From positions 1 through 64,000 of the forward strand of contig MU832053.1 in the NCBI GenBank assembly GCA_029204225.1: 64,000 nucleotides of DNA, read 5' to 3'. Both the position numbers and the translations under genes were made by a program. Under the pieces are notes generated by a model. It ran no database searches, was not told the origin of the DNA, and worked only from the letters and a program-made list of their open reading frames with translations. Source of the stretch: Diphasiastrum complanatum (lineage: Eukaryota > Streptophyta > Lycopodiopsida > Lycopodiales > Lycopodiaceae). How positions within the stretch are numbered: the stretch's first letter is position 1; every line of letters starts with the position of its first letter. Of the stretch, positions 46,940-57,348 are shown one piece after another.

Positions 46940-48503
46940 TATGTCTTGAGGCCTTGAAAATCATGCAATAATACACTCAGGCTGGATGCAATATAGCACC
47001 CCATTGCCTTTGTAGGAATGTAAGGTTATTGAGATATAAAGTAAGGGGAGTTAAGTTACTGATATGAAAAGAGGAAGAAAAGGCAGTAGAGGAACAGAAA
47101 GAAGAAGAAACAAAAGAAGATAAGGGAGAAGAAGAAGATAATGAAGAGAAGGAGAAGAAGAAGAGGAAGAAGAAGAGGAAGAAGAGGGTGATGATGATGA
47201 TGAGGAGGAGGAGGAAGAATGTGATGATGATAACGATGAAGAAGAAGATGAGGATGATGAAGAAGAAGAAGAGGAGAAGCTGGGTAGAGAAGGAAAGGGA
47301 GGTTTTTGCTACGTATCAGTAGCAGTAGATGATTGTTGTTGCTGCTGCTGCGCAGCATCAGATTGCTACAGCAATAGGAACATTTTGGGAGGGAGTGGGG
47401 AGTGGAAGAGGGTCGGGAGGAGATGGAGCGAGGGGTGGGTATCACAAAGCTATCTGAATTCAACCCAAAAAACACCAAAGTAGGCACCAAATATCCTTTA
47501 TTGATTTCTCTTCAAAGTACATGGCAAACTATCCACATAAACACATAAGAGCATTGTTGCTAAGTCTCCTCCCAGCCACCTGCTACATAGATTATGATGA
47601 GGAATGCCTCTCTCTAGGCTCACTTATACACAATCCTCAAGCAACCACTTAACCCTGACCCTTTCTTATCGTCAACACATGGCAAGCCCCATGCACAATA
47701 GACACTTGCCACTTGGCAGTACCCTAATTGGCAAGCGAGTAGGAGGACCGTCGCGACCCGTGTCACTCATGCAGTGGACCAAGTGTCCCAATGAGCATAT
47801 GACACGTGTCCCGTTGACCGGTGAACTCTCCTACTTTTTAGGAGGTCAGTCTAGCAGCCTCTAAATTAAGACCTAGTACCCTATACCAAATATATGCAGG
47901 ACAACAAGTTACCAAAAACCTGCTATTTACAGTTTTACAGAACACCACAGGCCGGTGTGAGCCATTTTAATATTTACAAATTTACAATTTACAAGTCTGA
48001 CGTGTTCACACTGAGGCAAGAATGTAAGTACATAACAGTGGGGGTGGAGCGAGGGTTGGAGGACATTCAGAAGGGGCGGGGAAGATCGTGGAATAGGTGG
48101 AGAGGCGGAGCAAGGGGGAGTGTTAAGACAACATAACTACAAGGAAGGCAAAGCTAGTTTGATCCACCCAACCAATGCACTCTCTTAAAGAATGCCCCTC
48201 CAAGCCCAATGTGAGTTTGCATGTGGTAGGTGGTTGTTGTTGCTAACACCCACTGGTCATGCTACATGCATGGGTTACTGATACATGAGTCCCAGTCCAC
48301 TTCTGAAGGACTGCATAGCCCCCAATTGTCATGCATGTGTCTGCATGGGCATTATTGGCCCTCATACTTACTGCATGGTATGCATGCATGCCAATAACTC
48401 ACACTGTCCTCTGTCCTTCGGTGGTTAGCTGCACCTAGAAGTGTTGTTGAGTCGATACAATTATGGTCTCATAACAGGAAGTCTTTTTGGGAGGAGGGAC
48501 CAT

Positions 48504-48505
<2 letters not shown>
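46940..48505. other. Unassigned stretch with a purine-rich tract
   Basis: 47068-47290 is almost pure GAA/GAT/GAG purine repeats; the 144-codon minus-strand frame over it is an artefact. A CTCCTA-CTTTT-TAGGAG hairpin lies at about 47830-47846, and GCATG repeats cluster at 48260-48395. No gene is recognised. Confidence 0.45.

Positions 48506-48578
<73 letters not shown>
48506..48578. repeat. (GA)n microsatellite, i.e. (TC)n tail of LINE A
   Basis: 73 bp of GA dinucleotides on the plus strand. Read on the minus strand it is the (TC)n tail directly after the LINE A 3' end. Confidence 0.95.
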
Positions 48579-48581
<3 letters not shown>

Positions 48582-50455
48582 AAGCTTTCTTAACGTCTTT
48601 TGGGCACCCGTGGGTGCATAAGACCAAAAAGAAAATATGTACAAGCAACAGTGGGAGCATCATCCATAGGAGGATGTGGCCGTAAAATGCTATAAAGTAG
48701 CTACAAATGAAAGTAGAACAAAGCAGAAGTGAAATAAGCCCACAACCCGGGCCAGGTATAACAAAAAAACTACAGAAAAAGTACCAATGCCCACAGCCCG
48801 GGCCAGGTGGAAAATAAGTACATATCAGCGAAAGTAAGTGTGAAGTGTCTGTTGAGTGGAGTGTGCAGTGGGCCCTGATGGAGGCAAGTGGTGACTACAT
48901 TTGGGCTTTTTTGGTGGTGGCACAGGGATAGGAATCTCATCATCGGAGTCATCAGCATGTGCTCGAGTCCGAAAGAAGCCAATGAGAAGCAACTGCTGAG
49001 AGGCTAACGTGATCTGGTACAGGCAGATGAGACTGACGAAGACTAAGCATCTCACGAACAAGAAGTCCCAAGCAACGAGCATCAGGATAGGAGACAAAAG
49101 TTCGAAGTGTATGCAGGCTATCGCGAAAGAGACAATAATACCCCCCCCCCCCCCCCCCCCCCGTATCTCATAATACAATGGACATCTGAGGAGGAAATGG
49201 GCTTCATCTTCCACCTCCTGCAACAAGCACAAGCGACATAGACGACGCTCCCGGGGGATATTCCATGCACGACCTGCCTCAATAGCAAGCTGATGAGAGG
49301 AAATGCACAACTGCCCAAGACGATAGCGCAGGCTGTGTGATAGGGGCTATGAGAGATAGAGCGGCAACAATGGCAAACCAGAAGGATCTAGAGAGGGGAA
49401 GTGTGTCTGGTAATAGCTCAGTCGAATGCGGGACGGTGGGAGGGAGCTCCAAGTCTGCTGCTTATATCGACAGAATAAATAGCCTCAGATACATGAATGC
49501 ATACCACGAGGAAGATCCATGATAAAGATGCCCAGATGTCGTAAGAGATCAGACGCCTGCTAGTACCAGGAGAGCTTGGCATGGGAATCAGCTAGGACAC
49601 GTGAAGAAGTAACCGCAACAACTATGTATCTATCCGGGTGAGATGCACGAATCTCCTGAATCAGCTGAAGAAAAAGAATAAGGCAAAAAAAACCCTATGA
49701 GGAGATATACGATAGCGTATGGGGCGAACAAAGACGGAAGGTGGAGGAGAAGGCAGATTTGGCGCTAGGGAGAAGGAGAGGTAGAGCAGAGGGTGATCAG
49801 CGAGCACCGGGGTAGAGATGGTGAAGGATGCCAGGCGGGGCAATAAAGCAGGAGATGCAATGAAATAGTCCACTACGTTGTGACCGCCACCAAATGGGTG
49901 GCAAGTATATGCACAGGAGGATGGCCACTGAACAAGACCGTTAAGGATAATGAGACCATGTGCTTGAGCCAACCTCAGAGCTGTTCCCCAAAAAGAGTAA
50001 TCGTCGCTGATGAGTCCTGACAATAACGGGCATAAGAGGTATCCAACGGATGAAGAGAGAGTGTGTCAGCATAGAACTCAGTCTGGCGAGCGGCTGTACG
50101 TGCGTTAAAGTCCCCTGCAAGCAATATGTAACCCTGTAGCGAGAGTCTAGCAACGCCGTCAAAAAGGGCCTGAAAAGGATCACCTCCCAAATCCATAAAC
50201 ACTGAAGTGTGGGGAGCAAAGTAGCACACTGCAACAAAGAAGTCTTGGTCCAGCCCCAAGAAGGATGCAGTAATCTGAAGCCATAAGTAACGACCATAAG
50301 TATCCTGAGACACCAACCGAATAGAAGGAGTATACACCGACCTGTACAAACATGCAACTCCACAAGAGGCCCGAAGTATCCTGCCCTATAGCATAGTTCG
50401 TGGAGCAGAATTCCACTGAAAACCAAAAATGTGCAGAAGACTCAGAGTTCAACAT
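48579..50455 (-). pseudogene. LINE A: endonuclease and C-terminus, RT deleted
   Basis: Minus strand from 50455: an APE-type endonuclease part with VAVCYFAPHTSVF, LLAGDFNARTAARQTEFYAD, GGGHNVVDYFI and LADHPLLYL (the D-N, S/NVVDY and final H motifs). It then jumps near 49670 to the region after RT (WYQQASDLLRHLGIFIMDLP, LGQLCISSHQLAIEAG) and the zinc knuckle CRLCLLQEVEDEAHFLLRC. The whole RT is missing. A run of 22 C (49141-49162) interrupts the C-terminal part. The 3' end has the hairpin GCACCC-AC-GGGTGC (48604-48617), TTAAGAAAGCT and the (TC)n tail. The 5' end meets LINE B head to head. Confidence 0.75.
49141..49162. repeat. Poly(C) run inside LINE A
   Basis: 22 consecutive C on the plus strand, replacing the residues that follow YYEIRG in relatives. 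It is probably local slippage, or a sequencing or assembly uncertainty. Confidence 0.9.
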
Positions 50456-53454
50456 TTGCAGATTATGGTGGGGACCCTTTTCAGGTTTTGTCTGAGGATA
50501 TTTCCATCTTTTCTCCCCAAGGATATGTACTTTTAGCAGGTGACTTTAACTCCCGGACGGCCACCAGACAGACAGAATTTCATGCGATGACGGACTATCT
50601 CCAGCTTCATGTTTTGGATACAGGTTTTGAGCGGACATCTCATGATGAGGCTACCCCTTCTACTACATTTGGTGAGCAGTTACTCAGGATCTCCGAGGCA
50701 CATTCCTTGGTCATTCTGAACGGTTTATCACAGTGGCCAGATTCAATAGCGTTCACTTGTCATCCACATGGAGGCGGACATAGTGTGGTGGATTACTTCA
50801 TTGGCTCACCAGCCTTGATTCCTCTCATTCACAGCTTTACCATTCTTTCTCCCACCCATTCTAACAAGAGATGGTCAGAAACTCATAGACTCCCTTTTCT
50901 CTTCCTCCTCTCTATTCTGGAAAATCTTTTTTAAGAAATCTTCCTTACTTTCACCTATTGATGTCGACTCTTGGGTGGAATATGCTACTCGATTATACAC
51001 TACAGATGCTCCCCCTATCCCTATCTCTCAACCTGCTACATTTTCTCTTTTTACTCTGACCAAGTTGAATCCGCGATTTGTAAAGCCCAACCCCATAAAG
51101 CGAAAGACGTCGACTCACTTAACTCGGACTTCCTCAAACCTGTCTCCCAACTTCTCTCTCATTACATTGCCCACACATTTAACATGTCTGTTACCTTTGG
51201 CTTCCCCACCAATTGGTGCACGAATCTTCTCCATCCCATTCTCAAGGTTGGTGATCCAATGAACGTCGATAACTACCGCACTATCATGATCAGTCACACG
51301 ATGGCGAAGCTTTATGGCTCGGTTCTGCAGTCTATGGATCCCAGGCAGAATCAGATGAGTTATTTGCTCTTGGACAGGCTGGCTTCAGACCCGGATATTC
51401 TACTATTGATCATGCATTTGTCCTACGCTGCATCATAGACGAGGCTCGACATCGGAGATGGAGAGTATACTGCTACTTTGTGGATTTCCACAAGGCTTTT
51501 GACTCAGTTCCACAGCACCTACTACTTCAGCGCTTATCTTCACTTGGCTTCTCACAGGATATCATCATGGCTATCAACACCTTATATGAGAGGGTATTAG
51601 CACGTTTCAGAGATGGCAGCAGCTGGTGGCTTCTATCCAGAGCACAGTTGGGGTCAAGCAGGGATGTCCACTCTCTCCCACACTTTTTGCATTGTACATT
51701 GATGACCTAGAGCGGATCATCAAGGAGGAGGGTGGTGATGCATGTCCACTTGCTGATGTTATTATTCCTATCCTATTATATGCAGATCATGTGGCATTGT
51801 TATCTTCTACAACCGCTGGATTACAGCGACATCTTGATGCTCTATATGGTTTTTGCTTAGTGTGGGGCTTGACGGTGAATATTGCTAAGACCAAGGTAAT
51901 GGTGTTTAATACTAATCGGCAGCACATGAGAGATGACGCATTTTATTATGATGGACAACTGTTGGAGATTGTTACCTCTTACACCTAACTAGGTGTACTG
52001 TTCACCGGCCCCTTACTCACTTTTTGCTCTACTGCGTAAGGGGCATGCTGCCTTGGTATATATGGAGAGAGTGTGTACAACTTACCATATCCATGATCCT
52101 GCTACTAGAGACCACCTTTTCTCTACAGTGGTCTCACCAGTGGCTATACGCTCGGCGGAGGTTTGGTGCCCAGGGATATCTCAGGGTACTTGGAGAGACA
52201 TCACTCGCCTGCAGGTCACCATGTTAGGAAGGATGATCCGTACGAAGCCATCAGTTCCTCATGAGATTCTTTTAGCGGAGTTCGCCTCACTCCCCATGGT
52301 GGTTGAGGCTCTGTTTCAGATTGTTACCTTTCTACATCGCATTGAGACCATGGATTCTCACAGATTCGTGATGGCAACACTTACTTCTTCTCAAACTACA
52401 GCTGGACAGCAGGCTAGATCTTCTTGGTACAGTGATGTGACGGCTTTCTTCCAGTCATGGGGCTTCTCGATGTTGGATCTCCCACAGGGAACTCATGCAT
52501 TTATCAAACAACAGCTATATCATAGATATTGTCACATAGTATGGGATAGTCCTGATCATGGGAGAGTCAAGCTTACCTTTTATGGCGCACATATCTTACG
52601 CAGAGACAGTTTGGGACTTCCTATTAGACCTTTATATCTATCTCTTCCTCTTTCTTTTGGGCTCCGATACAGATTGGGTCAGCTACGAGTCTCTTTGCAT
52701 CAGCTTGCTATTGAGACAGGTAGATATTCAGGCATTTTGAGAGAGCATCGGATATGCCAGGTATGCACATTGGGTGTAGTGGAGGATGAGTTCCATTTTA
52801 TCTTCATCTGCCCTACATACTTTGAGATACGAGGTCGATATCATTGTTTATATCGAGACACCCCTATTACTCTCAGTACCTTTTTGGAGTATCAGGATCC
52901 CAGATGTGTCGGCCTTTTACTACAAGAGATGCTTATGTTGAGAGCCTCTTTGCTACCATCGGAGAGTATTACTGATTCGGGCCAGCATCTCATTACTAGC
53001 TTTTTTCAGAAGCAGGAGCGCGATGACCTATCAGATGATGAGACAGTCATATCGGTGAGGGCGAAGGCCCAGCATGCCCAGCCACCACCTCTTGTCAGAT
53101 CTACACGCGCCTCCGGAGCTACCAGAGCTCCTCGACTGCAGATCACATCTTCTATGAGTATCAGACGTTTTTTTCGAGATTGATATTTTATTTCCTCAAC
53201 AGAGCAGGCGGTTAAGCTCTTGCACCTGTACCCTCTTCAAAGCTGGAGGTTAAGCTCTTGTATATTTGCTCTTATATGCTTTTTATGACTCTATGTTAGA
53301 TGTGTCTTTAACTAACTAGAGAGAGTTCTATATTGTCTTTTCCTCTTAGACTAGTGATTCTTTTTTATGTTGTCCCACATGGACAGTGATCCTACGAGAT
53401 ATGTACTTATTTATTCTGTCTTGTGTGCCCTTGGGCATTCAACAAACATTAATA

Positions 53455-53456
<2 letters not shown>
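50456..53456 (+). pseudogene. LINE B: 5'-truncated ORF2 (endonuclease end, RT, C-terminus)
   Basis: Begins inside the endonuclease (VLLAGDFNSRTATRQTEFHA, GGGHSVVDYFIGSP). RT follows over several frames: an N-terminal block (KAKDVDSLNSDFLK, NYRTIMISHTMAKLYGSVLQ), VDFHKAFDSVPQHLLLQRL at about 51480, then after a frameshift GVKQGCPLSPTLFALYIDDL and LLYADHVALLSS. The catalytic YADD is therefore YADH. A 396-codon frame (51993-53183) carries the C-terminal region, with the zinc knuckle CQVCTLGVVEDEFHFIFIC and a final SMSIRRFFRD. The 3' UTR ends with hairpin TGCCC-TT-GGGCA (53426-53437) and the (TC)n tail. Dead by truncation, frameshifts and the catalytic change. Confidence 0.8.

Positions 53457-53509
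<53 letters not shown>
53457..53509. repeat. (TC)n tail of LINE B and start point of LINE C
   Basis: 53 bp of TC dinucleotides. LINE B ends into it and LINE C ORF1 sequence starts directly after it. Confidence 0.95.
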
Positions 53510-53511
<2 letters not shown>

Positions 53512-54900
53512 CTATGGCCCCTCCGCGCTCCAATCCTGCCCGCAGACCATCGCGCTCCCCCCCACCCTCGCTACCACCTCCCTTTCCCCCCCCCCCCTCG
53601 CTGATCTAACTACTCCCCCCCTCTCGGATCTGTCATCGCACCTCATCATGCTGTGTACCCCCCCCCCCTCGCTGATCTAACTAGTTCCTCCTCGCGACTA
53701 CCCCTTCCCTCTCGGACCTGCCATCGCATCCCCCCCTCGCGACTACCCCCCCTCGCGGATCTGCCTATTGGCAAAGGGCTGCCTACTGGTCTGCCTGCCT
53801 CTCCTGATCTGTCTACCCCTGATCCGCCTGCCCCGATGCTGCCTACCCACGCTAACCCCCTCACTGATCTACCTACCCATGCTGATACCCACCCCCTTGC
53901 TGATCTGTCTACCCCCCCCCCTCGCCGACCTGACTTTGCCTACCCACGCTGCTGAGGTGGTAGTGCTGCCTGCCACGCAGGCAACGCTGCCTGCTGAGGT
54001 GGCACCCCCCCATGCTACGCATGCAGAGCAGTCTGCCTGCATGGCAACAGATCTTGCCCGCTTGTGCCCACCGATCCCGCCGTTTTCTCCCGACTCTGTT
54101 CCCATCCTCCCCACCCCAATCAGTGCTAGCTCCTCTTCCCTCCCGGCGCCACAATCTACAGCAAGTATCCCATATACGCCCTCCAAATCAACCGAGCTTT
54201 TTTCCTCTTGGCAGATCGATCAAATCAAGGCCGATTTCAAGATCCTGCGACAAGAAATCTCAGAGCTGAAAGGAACGGTTACCTCCTTGATCAATGAGAA
54301 GAACTTGTTGCAATCCAAAGTCGCATCACTCGAACAATCCATCGGGATCAAGCAGGCTGCAACTTCGGAATCCACCACCAATATGATACGGGAGTGAGAA
54401 ACCAGGATTGAGAAGCAGCAAGAAGAGGCCCGCTCTTGGGCATCGGTTCTGAAAAAAGGCACCAAACCAAGCGCTCCCATCTCCTCAGTTATCTCAGCCA
54501 CCATCTCGGAAGAGAAATCTCGAGACCAAAAAGCCCACAACATTAGAGTTCACGGGATCCCGGATACACAGGATGCTTTGGCTGAAGCCAGACGCTTTCT
54601 CGACACCACTCTCGGGCACAGGACAAATGGGTTAGATACCGCATGGAGGACCACTAGAGATGCAACCACACTCATTATCCGTTTTACTTCCCTAGAGAGT
54701 CGCCGAGATGCTTTACGGTGCAGGTCTAAGCTACGCGACACCACTATCTATATGGATGACGACGTCACATATATCTAGGTAGAGGAGAGGCGTACGGCCT
54801 TTCAGGCAGCCCGCGAGTCTGGCAGACGAGTCATTTATCGAGATGGACGGGTGCGCTTTCTTGATGGCGCGCCTAGCAGCTCCCAGTGCTAGGGATTTGG
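53510..54900 (+). pseudogene. LINE C ORF1: Pro-rich repeats, coiled coil, RRM-like domain
   Basis: Immediately after the (TC)n tract a C-rich segment (53560-53950) encodes repeats related to ADLPTP. From about 54190 a coiled coil appears (SWQIDQIKADFKILRQEISE), then an RRM-like and C-terminal region: HNIRVHGIPDTQDALAEARR, LIIRFTSLESRRDALRCRSK, then VEERRTAFQAARESG and VIYRDGRVRFLDG. This coiled coil-RRM-CTD order resembles L1-type ORF1 RNA-binding chaperones. Stops at 54396-54398 and 54776-54778 and frame changes show inactivation. The ORF2 frame starts right after, at 54902. Confidence 0.65.
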
Positions 54901-54901
54901 G

Positions 54902-57295
54902 GTGCCCGGGGTTGGGAGCACCCCGGGGCCCCATCCACACCATCTTCGGATTGGAGTGTGGAATTGTGCTGGTATCCACTCATTTTCTACGGTAGGGGAC
55001 CTTGTTGATTTCATTACAGGGAGAGATATATTATTCTTCATGGAGACACACGAGAGCCTGGAGCAAGGACTTCCTTCATTTCCTGGATATAGATGGGACT
55101 CAGTATTCCGACGAGAGACTAGATCTGCCAGCGGCCGAGGTTCAGGTGGGGTCGCCTGCTTGTATAGAGAGACTCTACATCCCAGTATTGACTTCATTCG
55201 GCATGATGAGCAGGCCCGCTACATGTGGACTCGCATCGTGGGCCAAGATATTGGTCTGGATAGAGATCTGTATATTGCAGCATGTTACTTTCCACCAGAG
55301 TCCTCGTCTTTTGCTGAGGGTATTGGATCTCCATATCAGGACCTCTCACCAGAATCAGAGCGAGGGCATATTCTCCTCACAGGGGATTTTAATGCCCGGA
55401 CATCCTCGAGGCAGACAGAGTTCTTTGACACCACTGACCAACTACGTGTTCGTGCCCTTGACAGTGATATGCTTGGGGTTACCAGGACCTCCGCGGACAG
55501 TTTGGGACCTACTACTTCATATGGTGAGCACTTATTGCAGTTTGGAGAGGCACATGAGCTAGCCATTTATAATGGCTTACCCTGCTGGCCACATTCAGAC
55601 AGTTATACATGCCACCCTCACAGTGGAGGACATAGTGTCGTTGACTACCTCATGGGGTCACCATCCTTTGTACCCATAGTCTCTGAATTCCACGTTTCCC
55701 CTACCACCCTTTCTGATTGGGCATGTCCTAGCAAAGCTATAAGGTACTATACTTCAGTCTGTTGTGAGCTCAGAGGCGGAGACTAGGAGACTACATGCTA
55801 TGGGTCAGGCAGGTTTTCGAGCCCATTACTCTACTGCAGATCACATCTTCACGTTGCGGGCCGTAATTGAGGAGGCCAAGCACAGGAGAAAGAGGGTTTA
55901 CTGTTGTTTTGTGGACTTCAGGAAAGCCTTTGATTCTGTCCCTCGCTTAATGCTCATCCAGAGACTCCGAGACCTAAGCTTCTCCACTGACATCGTTCTT
56001 GCTGTGATGGAACTTTATGAGCGTGTCCTTGGATGTTTCCGGCATAGCAGTGGCATATCCGATCACATTTGGAGCACTATTGGGGTAAAGCAAGGTTGTT
56101 CCCTCTCACCGGTCCTCTTTGGCTTATATATTGATGAATTGGAGAGTCATTACACAGTGTGGTGGTGCTGGTTGCAGGCTATTGGGGCGTTACCAGAGAT
56201 AGACAGACGATACATACAAATTGCACTATCCTCCTCACAGCGCCTTTGTGATCAGGGCTACAGATTATCATGGTTCTCTCAGGCATCTCACCTCCTACTT
56301 GAGTCATTTGGTATCTCTATCATAGAGCTTCCCTCAGGCACCCATCAATATATCAGACGATTCCTCTATCACGCATATCTAGAGCGGACTTGGCACCACC
56401 AGTTAGGGGTTAAGCCAGCTTTCTATCGGACCCATTTCTTGGAGCTGGATGCATCAGGGACACCAGTCATTCCACACTATTTAGATTCGGGACTATCACA
56501 TTGTCTCAGATTCACACTGGGACAGCTCAAGGTATCCTCTCATTAGCTAGCTATTGAGACTGGGAGGTTCCATGGTATTCCGAGAGAGGAGCGTATTTGC
56601 CAGTTATGCTCTCTAGGTGAGGTGGAGTCTGAGGAGCACTTTATCTTCAGCTGCCCTGTATACTATGAGATCAGAGGACGATATCATTGCATGTTTCGAG
56701 ACATGCCTACCACTCTACGCTCTCTCATTGCCTATGAGGACCCACGATGTGTCGCCCTGATGGTACGTGAGATGTTCATCCTACGGAGAGATTTATACGG
56801 GACACCCCAGCATTCTACCTCACAGCCATTGATCACTTCATTCTTTACTAGGCGGAGACCACGTGACTTAGCGCATGAGGACGAGGATTATGCCGCTGAT
56901 GATAGCCGCCTAGAGATCAGAGACAATGTACTTCTCACCATCACGTTACTATTAGGATCACCAGACATCCTATGCAGAGACGTACTACTACACATGCTCA
57001 TGCGCATAGACGACGCCGGCAGGCTCCGGTGCCTTTTCATGTTGTGGCTCATATTACACCCTTTTACAGCAGCAGCAGCACAGCACAGTCTTGACATCTG
57101 GACATCGATATATATGATTATTATGCACAGACACACTCACATACGTGTACTTTAGTTGTACTAGATGTTTTCTTTATTACAGTTTTGGAGACGTTTTATA
57201 CGCTCCCATGGTTACCACACACTTGACATGTACTTCATTAGTCTTATATGCCTTTTGGCATGGAAAAGACATTAATAAAGCTTTCTTTCTTTCTT

Positions 57296-57300
<5 letters not shown>
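54902..57300 (+). pseudogene. LINE C ORF2: endonuclease, partial RT, zinc knuckle
   Basis: 54902-55786 encodes most of an APE-type endonuclease: RIGVWNCAGIHSF (N), FFMETHE (E), YIAACYFPP (Y), LLTGDFNARTSSRQTEFFD (D,N) and GGHSVVDYLMGSP (D). The final H region is cut at LSDWACP. Then RT blocks AGFRAHYSTADHIFTLRAVI, CFVDFRKAFDSVPRLMLIQ and IGVKQGCSLSPVLFGLYIDE are followed at about 56150 by a jump to the post-RT region. The YADD block is deleted. After a stop near 56545 the zinc knuckle region (ICQLCSLGEVESEEHFIFSC) and C-terminus follow. The 3' UTR has hairpin ATGCC-TTTT-GGCAT (57248-57261), ATTAATAAAGC and the TTTC/TC tail. Confidence 0.8.

Positions 57301-57345
<45 letters not shown>
57282..57345. 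repeat. (TTTC)n-(TC)n tail of LINE C
   Basis: A short CTTT repeat grading into about 45 bp of CT dinucleotides, ending in CATCTCCCCCCC. Confidence 0.95.

Positions 57346-57348
<3 letters not shown>

Noticed and set aside
47056-47490. 144-codon minus-strand ORF rich in Leu, His, Pro and Phe
   Set aside because: Lies on a GAA/GAT purine tract; composition artefact.
48579-53456. LINE A and LINE B as one twin-primed insertion
   Set aside because: Each has its own 3' hairpin and (TC)n tail and their shared protein regions differ clearly, so they are two elements.
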